Assembly (NCBI RefSeq): GCF_020733705.1
Contig: NZ_JAJFZM010000001.1
Coordinates: 496,001 to 560,000, forward strand
Source: Nocardia australiensis
GTDB taxonomy: Bacteria; Actinomycetota; Actinomycetes; Mycobacteriales; Mycobacteriaceae
DNA: 64,000 bases
Reading direction: 5' to 3'
Of this stretch, positions 54,748 to 63,217 are shown one piece after another. Every line of letters starts with the position of its first letter. Position 1 is the first letter of the stretch. Position numbers and translations under genes: made by a program. The notes below the pieces were generated by a model. That model had not been told where the DNA came from and did not search any database. It worked only from the letters and a program-made list of their open reading frames with translations.

Positions 54748-56007
54748 TCAGCCGCGCTGCGCGAGAAAAGCGACACGGACCTCGTCACCGGTTCGAATAT
54801 CGGTGTCGTCCGGATCAATCACTATAAGACTGTTCGCCTCGGCCAGGGTGGCCAACAGATGGGCGGAGGCGCCCGCGCCGCCACCGAGGGGTTGCACCAG
54901 ATAGTCACCGGTGGTCTCGTCGCGCATGAGTTGCGCGCGCAGGTAGCCCTTGCGACCTGCAATCGAGGTGACGGGCGTGATAGTCCTGGCCCTGATGATG
55001 CGGCGCATCGGATGCCTGCGGCCCAACGCAATTCGGATCAGCGGACGCACCATCACCTCGAAGACGACGAGTGCGCCGACCGGATTGGACGGCAGCAGAA
55101 AGGTCGGAACCTCATCGCGGCCGAGGCGACCGAAACCCTGCACGGATCCGGGATGCATTGCCACCCGCGCGATCTCGAGCTCACCGAGTCCTTCCAGCGC
55201 CTCGCGGACCTGTTCAGAGGCCCAACCGCCCACCGCGCCCGCGATCACCACGACCTCGGAGCGAACCAACTGCCCCTCGACCACATCACGCAGTCGCCGC
55301 GGATCCGCGCTCACGATGCCGACGCGGTTCACATCGGCGCCCGCGTCACGTGCGGCCGCGGCCAACGCGTAGGAGTTCACGTCGTAGACCTGCCCCGGTC
55401 CGGGCGTGCGGTCGATATCGATCAGCTCACCGCCGACGGAGATCACCGATAGTCGCGGCCTCGGATGTACGAGCACCTTGTCCTGGCCGACGGCCGCCAA
55501 CAGGCCGACCTGCGCCGCGCCGATGATGGTGCCCGCACGTACCGCTACATCACCGGGCTGCACGTCGTCGCCGATGCGCCGGACGTAATCACCGGAGCGC
55601 ACTGGGTCGTACACCTTGATCCTGGCCCGGCCGCCATCGGTGAAATCCAGCGGCAGAACGGCATCCGCCAATGTCGGAAGTGGTGCACCGGTATCGACCC
55701 GCACCGTCTGGCGCGGTTGCAGCCTGCTCGGCTGCTTCGATCCAGCGACCACCTCGCCGACCACCGGCAGCGTGAGATCGACCAGTTCGCCGTCCTCGTT
55801 GCGAATATCGGAACCGGCCGCGGCCACGTCGACGCTGCGCACCGCGTAGCCGTCGATCGCGGCCTGATCGAATCCGGGCAGCGGCCGCTCGGTGACGACG
55901 TCCTCGGCACACAGCAGGCCCTGCGCCTCGGAGATCGCGACCCGCACCGGCCGGGGCGCGACCGCCGCAGCGGTCACCTTGATCTGCTGATCCTCAACCG
56001 AGCGCAT
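54748..56007 (-). CDS. glp: Glp, gephyrin-like molybdotransferase (MoeA family)
   Basis: A 419-residue MoeA-type protein. LPGFDQAAIDGYAVRSVDV is the catalytic-site signature, PLPTLADAVLPLDFTDG domain II, and VYDVNSYALAAAARDAGADVNRVGIVSADPRRL starts domain III. GGWASEQVREALEGLGELEIARVAMHPGSVQGFGRLG carries the MPT-binding loop. In M. tuberculosis this is MoeA1 (Rv0994); in corynebacteria the Glp protein binds FtsZ and GlpR at the septum. ATG 56007 is chosen; an earlier start at 56100 adds 31 unsupported residues. Confidence 0.88.
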   Translation of the reverse strand: MRSVEDQQIKVTAAAVAPRPVRVAISEAQGLLCAEDVVTERPLPGFDQAAIDGYAVRSVDVAAAGSDIRNEDGELVDLTLPVVGEVVAGSKQPSRLQPRQTVRVDTGAPLPTLADAVLPLDFTDGGRARIKVYDPVRSGDYVRRIGDDVQPGDVAVRAGTIIGAAQVGLLAAVGQDKVLVHPRPRLSVISVGGELIDIDRTPGPGQVYDVNSYALAAAARDAGADVNRVGIVSADPRRLRDVVEGQLVRSEVVVIAGAVGGWASEQVREALEGLGELEIARVAMHPGSVQGFGRLGRDEVPTFLLPSNPVGALVVFEVMVRPLIRIALGRRHPMRRIIRARTITPVTSIAGRKGYLRAQLMRDETTGDYLVQPLGGGAGASAHLLATLAEANSLIVIDPDDTDIRTGDEVRVAFLAQRG

Positions 56008-56160
56008 CCAGGCCTTCCCTGATCTCTTCGCACACCAACCCGATTCCGCCATCACGCCCACGGATTGCGAGCAGGCGCAACCGGGTTCGCCAGCGTCCAA
56101 CGGTGAACCATCATTCGTACCCGACAGTCCACTATCAGCGAAACCCGACGCCCGCTGGCA

Positions 56161-57132
56161 TCAGTCGTCGGTCGTCAGCTGCGGATCCCAATCCGAACTC
56201 AGCCGATGCTGCAGCCACTCCCGCAGGGCGGGGCCGTATTCCTCTCGTTCCAAAGCGAAATCGACCGCAGCACGAAGATAACCGCCGGGGTTGCCTAAAT
56301 CGTGGCGCGACCCACGGTGCACCACCACATGAACCGGATGCCCCTCCGCGATGAGCAGCGCGATCGCGTCGGTGAGTTGCAATTCACCACCGGCGCCCGG
56401 CTCGATCCGGCGCAGCGCGTCGAAGATGGCCCGATCCAACAGGTATCGGCCCGCGGCCGCGAATGTGGAGGGGGCATCGGCCAGCTCCGGCTTCTCCACC
56501 ATGCCCTTGACGCGCAACACATTCGGGTTCACCGCGTCGGGAACCGGTGCGACATCGAATACGCCGTACGCGCTGACCTGCTCCTTCGGCACATCAATGG
56601 CGCACAGCACCGACCCGCCGCGTTTGCGGCGCACCCGGCTCATCACGTCGAGCACACCGCAGGGCAGCACCAGGTCATCCGGGAGCAGCACGGCGACGGC
56701 GTCCTCGTCGTCGTCGAGAACACTCTCGGCCTGAGCGACCGCGTGGCCGAGACCGAGCGGCTCCTCCTGAACGACCGAGGTGACATCGAGCAGACCCGGA
56801 GCCTTACGCACTTTCTCCAACAGATGAAACTTGCCGCGCTCGGCGAGGGTGCTCTCGAGCATCAGGTCCTCGACGAAGTGCGCGACCACGCCGTCCTTTC
56901 CCGGCGAGGTGACGATCACCAGCCGGTCGGCTCCGGAGTCGGCCGCTTCGGCGGCCACCAACTCGATGCCGGGGGTGTCCACCACGGGCAACAATTCCTT
57001 GGGCACGGTCTTGGTCGCAGGCAGGAACCGCGTTCCGAGCCCGGCCGCCGGAACGACCGCGGTGCGAAAGCACGACTCCGCCGCGTCACTCACGGACCGA
57101 CCGGCCGTTTTCTCTTCCGACCCAGCTGTCAT
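56161..57132 (-). CDS. galU: UTP-glucose-1-phosphate uridylyltransferase
   Basis: A 323-residue nucleotidyltransferase making UDP-glucose for trehalose, galactan and glucan. VVPAAGLGTRFLPATKTVPKELLPVVDTPGIE is the nucleotide-binding signature. VQEEPLGLGHAVAQAES, VLLPDDLVLPCG, GMVEKP and GGELQLTDAIALLIAEGHPVHVV follow the family. It heads the leftward galU-glp-GNAT string with a 153-bp gap to glp and is divergent from the cyclo-ligase gene, as in M. tuberculosis Rv0993/Rv0992c. Confidence 0.95.
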   Translation of the reverse strand: MTAGSEEKTAGRSVSDAAESCFRTAVVPAAGLGTRFLPATKTVPKELLPVVDTPGIELVAAEAADSGADRLVIVTSPGKDGVVAHFVEDLMLESTLAERGKFHLLEKVRKAPGLLDVTSVVQEEPLGLGHAVAQAESVLDDDEDAVAVLLPDDLVLPCGVLDVMSRVRRKRGGSVLCAIDVPKEQVSAYGVFDVAPVPDAVNPNVLRVKGMVEKPELADAPSTFAAAGRYLLDRAIFDALRRIEPGAGGELQLTDAIALLIAEGHPVHVVVHRGSRHDLGNPGGYLRAAVDFALEREEYGPALREWLQHRLSSDWDPQLTTDD

Positions 57133-57300
57133 ACGCCTACCCTATCCATCCGTCACAGCGTCCAAACGCTTGTTGAGCACAGCTCACAGCCACTCATCGG
57201 GCACAGCGTTCTCGACACTCACAGGCCCGTTCTCGACGCTCATCGCGCCCAGCCTAGAGCCGACCAGAGCCCCGGTGAGCTTAAGGTGAGCTCTGTGAAC

Positions 57301-57891
57301 ATGCCCGATGCACGCGATAAACATGCATGGCGCACGGAAATTCTCGCTCGCCGGGCGGCGGTCACGCCCGCGGCGCAGGACGCCGACGCGCTCGCGCTCG
57401 CCGATGCCGCTGGAAACCTGGAGCTCCCCGACTGCGTGTGCGCGTATGTCCCGGTGCGCGGCGAGCCCGGTTCGACGGCGATGCTTGATGCCTTGCGCGC
57501 GGCGGGAGCCAGCGTGCTGCTGCCGGTCACCGGCCCTCCGGGACCCCTGAGCTGGGCCGAATACACCGGCTCCGAAAATCTGCGGCGCGCGGTATTCGGC
57601 CTGCGCGAGCCGACCGGCGAGGTGCTGCCCGCAGCGGCGGTCGGCCGGGCCGGATTGATTCTGGTGCCCGCGCTCGCGGTGGACCGACGCGGTGTGCGGC
57701 TCGGGCGCGGTGCGGGTTATTACGACCGCACGCTGCACCTGGCCGATCGGGAAGCTCGGCTGGTCGCGGTGATTCGTGACGACGAATTGGTCGACCGGTT
57801 GCCCGAGGAACCGCACGATCGCCGCATGGGTTGGGCGTTGACGCCGCACAGCGGCCTGCGACGGCTCGGCGACGATCACGCGTCGGAATGA
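57301..57891 (+). CDS. 5-formyltetrahydrofolate cyclo-ligase
   Basis: A 196-residue enzyme that converts 5-formyl-THF to 5,10-methenyl-THF. KHAWRTEILARRAAVTP at the N-terminus, CAYVPVRGEPGSTAML, and the ATP-loop LILVPALAVDRRGVRLGRGAGYYDRTL are intact. ATG 57301 is favoured because AAGGTGAG lies 10 nt upstream; GTG 57295 would be too close. The longer open frame to 56302 is antisense to galU and discarded. It is followed by the FmdB-type gene. Confidence 0.93.
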   Translation: MPDARDKHAWRTEILARRAAVTPAAQDADALALADAAGNLELPDCVCAYVPVRGEPGSTAMLDALRAAGASVLLPVTGPPGPLSWAEYTGSENLRRAVFGLREPTGEVLPAAAVGRAGLILVPALAVDRRGVRLGRGAGYYDRTLHLADREARLVAVIRDDELVDRLPEEPHDRRMGWALTPHSGLRRLGDDHASE

Positions 57892-57960
57892 AACTCCGAT
57901 TAGCGGCGTTGGCAATGTCGACTGTAGAGTGCCAGTCTGACGAACCCCGCGGAGGATCCT

Positions 57961-58266
57961 GTGCCAACTTATTCGTACGCGTGCACCCAGTGTGACAACC
58001 GCTTCGACATCGTTCAGTCCTTCACCGACGAGGCGCTGAGCGTCTGCTCGGAGTGCTCGGGAAAGCTGCGCAAGCTGTTCAATTCGGTCGGCATTGTGTT
58101 CAAGGGCAGCGGTTTCTACCGCACCGACAGCCGCGGCGGCGCCTCGACAGTGAGCGAGCCCGCGAAGTCGGACGCCGGATCCAGCAGCACGGCCAGCACG
58201 GCAAGCACGGATTCGAGCTCGTCGACCACCCCCTCAACCACCGCGGGCGCCGCAGTCGCGAGCTGA
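57961..58266 (+). CDS. FmdB-type zinc-ribbon protein (Rv0991c/Ruc-like)
   Basis: A 101-residue protein. Residues 1-55 are a zinc ribbon (YSYACTQCDNRFD, SVCSECSGKLRKLFNSVGIVFKGSGFYRTDS) with two CxxC pairs. The C-terminal ~45 residues are Ser/Ala/Thr-rich and disordered. Rv0991c of M. tuberculosis has this architecture, and I recall it as a redox-regulated chaperone cofactor of DnaK. GTG start follows GGAGG. It sits in the same place as in mycobacteria. Confidence 0.9.
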   Translation: MPTYSYACTQCDNRFDIVQSFTDEALSVCSECSGKLRKLFNSVGIVFKGSGFYRTDSRGGASTVSEPAKSDAGSSSTASTASTDSSSSTTPSTTAGAAVAS

Positions 58267-58267
58267 G

Positions 58268-58293
58268 TTATCCCCAGCGTTCGGTTATCCACA
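58268..58293. promoter_or_regulatory. Pair of DnaA-box-like sites
   Basis: TTATCCCCA at 58268-58276 and an exact TTATCCACA at 58285-58293 lie 17 bp apart in the same direction. They are between FmdB and SAF genes. TTATCCACA is the classical DnaA box. There is no dnaA, dnaN or AT-rich stretch nearby, so this is not an origin. Confidence 0.35.
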
Positions 58294-58345
58294 GCTAACC
58301 GTTTTCCCGGCCGAGCGGGTGTGATCATGGCCATAGGATCCGGTC

Positions 58346-58981
58346 ATGACTCGATCCTTCGGCGATTGGAACCGGCCATCATGGGTCGACGGCCTGCTCG
58401 CCCGGCGACTGCTCGCCACAGCTCTGACCGCGCTGGCCGCGGTCCTTTTCATACGCGGCGACCCGAACTCCGAGCGCACGAATGTCGTTGTCGCCGCATG
58501 CGATCTCCCACCCGGCCACCTGGTGACGGCCGAGGACGTGGTTTCGGTCGCCCGCGAATCGGGGACACTGCCTGATGGCTCGGTGACCGATATGTCCGGA
58601 CTGGTCGGCGCGACAATGACCGGCGCGATGCGAGCCGGCGAGGTATTCACCGACCTGCGCGTCCTCGGCCCACGCCTCGCGGCGGTCGCCACCGGCGCCA
58701 GTGACGCACGCATAGTTCCCATCCGCCTTGCCGATACCGCTGTCGCGGAGATCCTGCGGGCCGGTGACCGGGTCGATATCGTCGGCGGCGAAGAACAGAG
58801 CGGTCCCACGACGCGTCCCGCCCGGACGTTGGCGACCGACGCCGCTGTCGTCCTGGTGTCCACTCCCGGTGAACGGCACGCGACACCGGAGCGGGTAGTA
58901 CTTATCGCGATGGACGCCGAACACGCGACCACCGTCGCCGCCGCATCGTTGCGAACCGCGCTCACCGTCGTCTTCCATTGA
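58346..58981 (+). CDS. SAF-domain (CpaB/RcpC-like) membrane protein
   Basis: A 211-residue protein. A basic N-terminus and one hydrophobic helix (LLATALTALAAVLFIRG) are followed by a SAF domain: VVVAACDLPPGHLVTAEDVVSVARE and GATMTGAMRAGEVFTDLRVLG. The RIVPIRLADTAVAEILRAGDRVDIV block continues as in Flp-pilus CpaB proteins. No pilus genes are nearby, so a pilus role is doubtful. It lies 79 nt after the FmdB gene. Confidence 0.8.
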   Translation: MTRSFGDWNRPSWVDGLLARRLLATALTALAAVLFIRGDPNSERTNVVVAACDLPPGHLVTAEDVVSVARESGTLPDGSVTDMSGLVGATMTGAMRAGEVFTDLRVLGPRLAAVATGASDARIVPIRLADTAVAEILRAGDRVDIVGGEEQSGPTTRPARTLATDAAVVLVSTPGERHATPERVVLIAMDAEHATTVAAASLRTALTVVFH

Positions 58982-59101
58982 GCCATCACCAGGAACGTTC
59001 GCCGAGCATTTGCCAACATAGTCTATTAGCATCTCCGTTACTGGAAGCAGGAACCGTTCGGCTGGACTGGTCAGCTCTCATCCGACGAGGAGATATCGGC
59101 A

Positions 59102-59503
59102 ATGCTCAATGGTTTCAAGAATTTCCTACTTCGCGGAAACGTCGTCGACCTGGCGGTAGCCGTTGTAATCGGCACCGCGTTCGTCGCGATCGTCACCGCG
59201 TTCACCAATGGCATCATCAATCCGATATTGGCCGTCTTCGGCGGCAGCAATGAGCTCGGTCTCGGTTTCCAGTTGGTAGCTGACAAGCCGGCAACATTCA
59301 TTCAGATCGGCCCGATCATTACCGCGGCCCTCAATTTCGTGATCATCGCCGCGATCTTGTACTTCGTACTGGTATTGCCCGCCACGCATGCGAAGAAGCG
59401 GTTCGGCCCCAGCGAGGACCTAACCGACTCCGAGGTACTTGTGCAGATCCGTGACCTGCTCGCCGAGGACCGGGACAGCGCGGGCGGGCGGCACGGGTTC
59501 TGA
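59102..59503 (+). CDS. mscL: Large-conductance mechanosensitive channel
   Basis: A 133-residue homopentameric channel that releases solutes on hypo-osmotic shock. The N-terminal LNGFKNFLLRGNVVDLAVAVVIGTAF holds the pore-lining helix. The periplasmic loop is short, and the second helix is ITAALNFVIIAAILYFVLVLP. The C-terminal helix (SEVLVQIRDLLAE) ends it. GAGGAG lies 10 nt before the ATG. Rv0985c is in the same place beside moaB2. Confidence 0.95.
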   Translation: MLNGFKNFLLRGNVVDLAVAVVIGTAFVAIVTAFTNGIINPILAVFGGSNELGLGFQLVADKPATFIQIGPIITAALNFVIIAAILYFVLVLPATHAKKRFGPSEDLTDSEVLVQIRDLLAEDRDSAGGRHGF

Positions 59504-59529
59504 GCCGAATTCGGCTGCGCGGGAACATA

Positions 59530-59563
59530 AAACGGGCCCGTCACGGTGGCGACGGGCCCGTTT
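59530..59563. terminator. Bidirectional terminator between mscL and the porin cluster
   Basis: A 13-bp perfect stem (AAACGGGCCCGTC with GACGGGCCCGTTT) and 8-nt loop lies 26 nt after mscL and 20 nt after the first porin gene on the other strand. Confidence 0.85.
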
Positions 59564-59583
59564 CAGTTATCGGGGACAGGCCC

Positions 59584-60261
59584 TCAGCCGAGGCTGAAAG
59601 GCTTGCCCCACAACGTCACCCAGGTGATGACGTTGTCGGTCTCGACCTCGACGCTGACGAATGTTCGTGCCTGCGCGTAGCCACCACAGCCATTCAGGCC
59701 GATGGTCTCATCGGCCCAGGTGACCGAACCATTGTCGCCCGCAAACTTATTGCGCTTGCGGTGCGACTCGTTGCCGAAGTCGTCGGCGGCTTCCTGGTCG
59801 AGCACATAGAACGACTGTGCCTGACCGGGTCCGAGCGTCAGGTTGCCGCCACTGGTGGCGCCGACGCCACCGGTGACGGTGTCCCCGCTCCAGTCCGCGG
59901 TGCCTTCGACGCCACCGGACGCGCCGCCGCCGTCGATGTTGACCTGGCAGCCGACGGTGTAGCCCGGAAAGATCTTGCCGCCGGTGGCACCGGGGGCACC
60001 GGACAGTTCGACCTGAGCACTACCCGACACCCACGCGTTGCGATGCAATGGCGTGGAGCCGAGCGACGGGTTGATATTGGCGGACTCGCCGACCAGACGG
60101 ATCGCCACCACGGTGCCGTCGGACAGCGTCTTGGTGATCTCACCTCCCGGCAGCGGAACGAAAGTGTCGGCGTGGGCCGCACCTGTGGACAGCAGGCCGA
60201 TCGCTATGGTGGCCGCGGCGCCGACACCGGCTGCCTTGGCCATGCTCTTACGGTTGATCAT
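59584..60261 (-). CDS. MspA/Nfp-family porin, type A, copy 1
   Basis: A 225-residue secreted porin with a signal peptide (KAAGVGAAATIAIGLLSTGAAHA, cleavage after AHA). The mature start is DTFVPLPGGEITKTLSDGTVVAIRL, followed by GSAQVELSG, GYTVGCQVNIDGGGASGG and the late TWADETIGLNGCGGYAQARTFVSVEVET. It closely matches the type A gene at 61329-61997. Such proteins form hydrophilic pores in the mycolate outer membrane. In N. farcinica, NfpA and NfpB form hetero-oligomers, so the adjacent type B gene is the likely partner. Each has a Cys pair for a disulfide. Confidence 0.9.
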   Translation of the reverse strand: MINRKSMAKAAGVGAAATIAIGLLSTGAAHADTFVPLPGGEITKTLSDGTVVAIRLVGESANINPSLGSTPLHRNAWVSGSAQVELSGAPGATGGKIFPGYTVGCQVNIDGGGASGGVEGTADWSGDTVTGGVGATSGGNLTLGPGQAQSFYVLDQEAADDFGNESHRKRNKFAGDNGSVTWADETIGLNGCGGYAQARTFVSVEVETDNVITWVTLWGKPFSLG

Positions 60262-60324
60262 TGGTTTCCCTCGAGGGTTGGAGTTCGCTTCTGCGAAAAG
60301 GTTGTTCGCTGGATACGACAGACA

Positions 60325-60999
60325 TCAGCCGATGCTGAACGGAGCACCGTAGAGGCTGGTCTTCGAGTAGTGGTCACCGATGATCTCCACGACGGTGTAG
60401 GAACGCGCCTGGGCGTATCCCGCACAACCCTGAATCGAGATCTCGGCATCCTGGTACTCGACCGAGTAGACGCCTGGCTTCAGGACATCTTTCGAATCGA
60501 TCGAAACGAACTTGACCTCGCCCGGACCCAACTGGAGGCCGATCGAACCGCCCAGACTGCCGCCGCTGAGGTTGATGCCACCCGAAACGCCCGCGGAGAT
60601 CGCGTTATCGGAAATGGACACCTGGCAGCCGACGATGTAGCCGGTGGTCAGTGCCGAGGCACCGTGCGTCGAGGAATTATTCGTGCCCGGCGCATTCGCG
60701 GCGCCATTGTTCGGCCCAGCCGTGCCCTCCGGGGTAACTGCGACATCCGCGATGGCGTTGCCCGATACCCATACGACACGACCAGCGCCGTTGGCAGCCA
60801 ACGACGGTGAGATCAGTGCATGTTCGCCCGCGTGTGTAATGGTCACACCCGGACCGTTCTTCTGGCCGTCCGGCAACGGCACAAAAGTATCGGCGTTGGC
60901 AGCGCCGGTCGAAAAAAGTCCCATAGCCACTGTCGCCGTCGCGGCGGCACCCGCGATACGGATGCCGCGACGCAACAGGGTGGGGTAATTGTTGCTCAT
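60325..60999 (-). CDS. MspA/Nfp-family porin, type B, copy 1
   Basis: A 224-residue porin. Signal: GIRIAGAAATATVAMGLFSTGAANA. Mature protein starts DTFVPLPDGQKNGPGVTITHAGEHALISPSLAANG, then GNAIADVAVTPEGTAG, LTTGYIVGCQVSISDNAISAG, and the C-terminal SVEYQDAEISIQGCAGYAQARSYTVVEIIGDHYSKTSLYG. The ATG at 60999 follows GAGGGGAAGT; a start at 61011 adds four residues before that site. It is 63 nt upstream of the type A gene, forming a pair. Confidence 0.9.
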   Translation of the reverse strand: MSNNYPTLLRRGIRIAGAAATATVAMGLFSTGAANADTFVPLPDGQKNGPGVTITHAGEHALISPSLAANGAGRVVWVSGNAIADVAVTPEGTAGPNNGAANAPGTNNSSTHGASALTTGYIVGCQVSISDNAISAGVSGGINLSGGSLGGSIGLQLGPGEVKFVSIDSKDVLKPGVYSVEYQDAEISIQGCAGYAQARSYTVVEIIGDHYSKTSLYGAPFSIG

Positions 61000-61328
61000 A
61001 CTTCCCCTCATCAGGTTCTAGCGGTCGGCCTCGATGGTTGCCGAGGCCGAAAGTTTTCCCTTTCAGGTCAGCAGGGTTTGCTGCTGGAATGTCCTGTCCA
61101 CCAGGGGAACTGCCGACCATCTCGTCGATGAACGATCTTGGGTGTGCTCATTTTAGATTGTTTCGGCACCATCTCTCATGAAATTCGCTCAAGTGACTTC
61201 GCAAATCGGGCATTTCCCGGTACCCTCGGCAATCATGTTGGGCGCCAGGGTATTTACCGCACCAAAAGGGCCCGCCGCAGCTGCGACGGGCCCTTAGGGC
61301 GTATGGCGGGTCGGCTACCCGCGAAGAC
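61000..61328. promoter_or_regulatory. Spacer between the two porin pairs (promoter of pair 1)
   Basis: These 329 bp carry the leader of the copy-1 pair (right end near 61000, homologous to the copy-2 leader through TACTTCCCCTCATCAGGTTC) and the terminator of copy 2 at 61266-61295. AT content is above average at 61140-61215, the likely promoter. No gene is seen. Confidence 0.55.
61266..61295 (-). terminator. Terminator of porin pair 2
   Basis: A 9-bp stem (AAGGGCCCG/CGGGCCCTT) with 12-nt loop lies 33 nt after the copy-2 type A gene. On the minus strand it is followed by TTTTGGT. Confidence 0.75.
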
Positions 61329-61997
61329 TCAGCCGAGGCTGAAAGGCTGGCCCCACAATGTCACCCAGGTGACCACGTTCTCGGTCTCGACCTCGACGCT
61401 GACGAACGCGCGCGCCTGAGCGTAGCCACCACAGCCGGTCAGGCCGATGGTCTCGTCGGCCCAGGTGACCGAGCCGCTGCTACCGGAGAACTTGTTGCGC
61501 TTGCGGTGCGTCTCGTTGCCGAAGTCGTCGGCGCCTTCCTGGTCGAGCACGTAGAACGACTGCGACTGACCGGGTCCGAGGGTCAGGTTGCCGCCGCTGG
61601 TGGCGCCGACACCACCGGTGACGGTGTCCCCGCTCCAGTCCGCGGTGCCCTCGACACCACCGGAGGCGCCGCCACCGGAGATGTTGACCTGGCAGCCGAC
61701 GGTGTAGCCCGGGAAGATCTTGCCGCCGCCATCGCTGGACAGCTCGACCTGAGCGCTACCCGACACCCACGCGTTGCGGTGCACCGGGGTGGAGCCGAGC
61801 GACGGGTTGATGTTGGCGGATTCGCCGACCAGCTTGATGGTGACGACGGTGCCGTCCGACAGCGTCTTGGTGATCTCGCCACCCGGCAGCGGAACGAAGG
61901 TGTCCGCGTTGGCCGCGCCGGTGGAGAACAGGCCCATGGCGATGGTGGCGGCGGCGCCGACGCCGGCCAGCCGTGACACCTGCTTACGGTTGATCAT
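61329..61997 (-). CDS. MspA/Nfp-family porin, type A, copy 2
   Basis: A 222-residue close paralogue of the gene at 59584-60261. The signal is VSRLAGVGAAATIAMGLFSTGAANA and the mature start DTFVPLPGGEITKTLSDGTVVTIKL. GSAQVELSSDGGGKIF is 3 residues shorter than copy 1 (SGAPGATGGKIF). The conserved Cys pair (VGCQVN, GLTGCGG) is kept. Upstream 5' sequence and the intergenic spacer match copy 1, so the whole pair was duplicated. Confidence 0.9.
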   Translation of the reverse strand: MINRKQVSRLAGVGAAATIAMGLFSTGAANADTFVPLPGGEITKTLSDGTVVTIKLVGESANINPSLGSTPVHRNAWVSGSAQVELSSDGGGKIFPGYTVGCQVNISGGGASGGVEGTADWSGDTVTGGVGATSGGNLTLGPGQSQSFYVLDQEGADDFGNETHRKRNKFSGSSGSVTWADETIGLTGCGGYAQARAFVSVEVETENVVTWVTLWGQPFSLG

Positions 61998-62059
61998 GTT
62001 TATCCCTCGGGAGTTGAGTTCGCTTCAGCGAGAAGAATGTTCGTTGGATTCGACCGACA

Positions 62060-62737
62060 TCAGCCGATGCTGAACGGCTGCCCGTAGAGGGTGGTCTTCG
62101 AGTGGTGGTCACCGATGATTTCGACGACGGTGTAGGCGCGCGCCTGGGCGTATCCCGCGCAGCCTTGGATCTCGATCTCGGCATCCTGGTACTCGACCGA
62201 GTAGGTACCCGGCTTCAGGATGTCCTTGCTGTCGATCTGAACGAACTTGACATCGCCGGGGCCGAGGTTGAGTCCGACCGAGCCACCGAGCGAACCGCCC
62301 GACAAACTGACGCCGCCGGACACACCGGCCGAGATCGCATCGCTCGCGATGCTGACCTGGCAGCCGACGATGTAGCCGGTGCTCAGCTGCGAGGCACCGT
62401 GGGTCGAGGAGTTATTGGTGCCGGGAGCGTTGGTGGCGCCGTTGTTGGGGCCCACCTCACCCTCGGGCGTCACCGTGACATCGGCGATGGCATTTCCGGA
62501 AACCCAGACAACGCGGCCGGCGCCGTTGGAAGCCAGCGACGGCGAAATCAGGGCGTGCTCACCATTACGGGTGATCGTGACACCCGCCGGGCTCGCCTTC
62601 TGACCATCCGGCAACGGCACGAAGGTATCGGCGTTGGCAGCGCCGGTCGAAAGCAGGCCCATGGCAACGGCCGCGGCAGCGCCGACGCCCGCGACGCGGA
62701 CACCGCGGCGCAGGCCGTTGGTGCGGTTCTCGCTCAT
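62060..62737 (-). CDS. MspA/Nfp-family porin, type B, copy 2
   Basis: A 225-residue close paralogue of the gene at 60325-60999: VRVAGVGAAAAVAMGLLSTGAANA signal, then DTFVPLPDGQKASPAGVTITRNGEHALISPSLASNG, GNAIADVTVTPEGEVG, LSTGYIVGCQVSIASDAISAG and the final IEIQGCAGYAQARAYTVVEIIGDHHSKTTLYG. ATG 62737 follows the same GAGGGGAAGT as copy 1. It is the first gene of the leftward porin string. Confidence 0.9.
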   Translation of the reverse strand: MSENRTNGLRRGVRVAGVGAAAAVAMGLLSTGAANADTFVPLPDGQKASPAGVTITRNGEHALISPSLASNGAGRVVWVSGNAIADVTVTPEGEVGPNNGATNAPGTNNSSTHGASQLSTGYIVGCQVSIASDAISAGVSGGVSLSGGSLGGSVGLNLGPGDVKFVQIDSKDILKPGTYSVEYQDAEIEIQGCAGYAQARAYTVVEIIGDHHSKTTLYGQPFSIG

Positions 62738-63217
62738 ACTTCCCCTCATCAGGTTCAAACAGTCAACCTCGACCATCGAGGCTGGACGGTGGTCCTCTCA
62801 GGCCCAGCTCAGTTTGTCTCGCTTTTATTGCCGATGTGTAACCGGCTGTTATTTCGGCGCAACAGTCGTGCTGGTAGCGGAACCGAGCCAGGTTCCGCCG
62901 GGTTGGCGCATACTTGCCCGCCCGGTCCGAAAGGTCCGGTCTGCGGGTGGCTCGTGGCGAAGACTAAACGGTTGGCAACTGTGAAGCAACGTAACTTTTC
63001 GTTATGTTCTATGTGATGTATCACACACACCCCTGTATGCAAACATCGCTTGACGTGCATGAATGCGCGCGGAGTGACCACAGGGAGCACGACGAAGACG
63101 TCGAATGACTACGGATCCGGACCGTAAGAAATTAACGAAATATTCTCGGCCGATTCAGATTGCCGAGATATAACGGCATCAGATATTAACCATACGTAGC
63201 TGGGCAGTAGAAGGGCC
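62738..63217. promoter_or_regulatory. Upstream region of the porin cluster
   Basis: A 480-bp stretch without a supported gene, richer in A/T than its surroundings from 62980 to 63200. It contains a hairpin-forming repeat (CGGAACC 62878-62884 with GGTTCCG 62891-62897), an imperfect repeat AACGTAA/TTATGTT near 62988-63006, and TGTGATGTATCACA at 63012-63025. The last is a CRP/GntR-like dyad (GTGAT-2-ATCAC). It should carry the porin promoter and possibly metabolic control. Confidence 0.5.

Noticed and set aside
56302..57300. Long rightward open frame upstream of the cyclo-ligase
   Set aside because: It is antisense to galU through most of its length; galU has all family motifs and the cyclo-ligase motifs start only after 57301.
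58268..58293. Chromosomal origin from DnaA-box-like sequences
   Set aside because: Only two sites, no dnaA/dnaN or AT-rich unwinding element.
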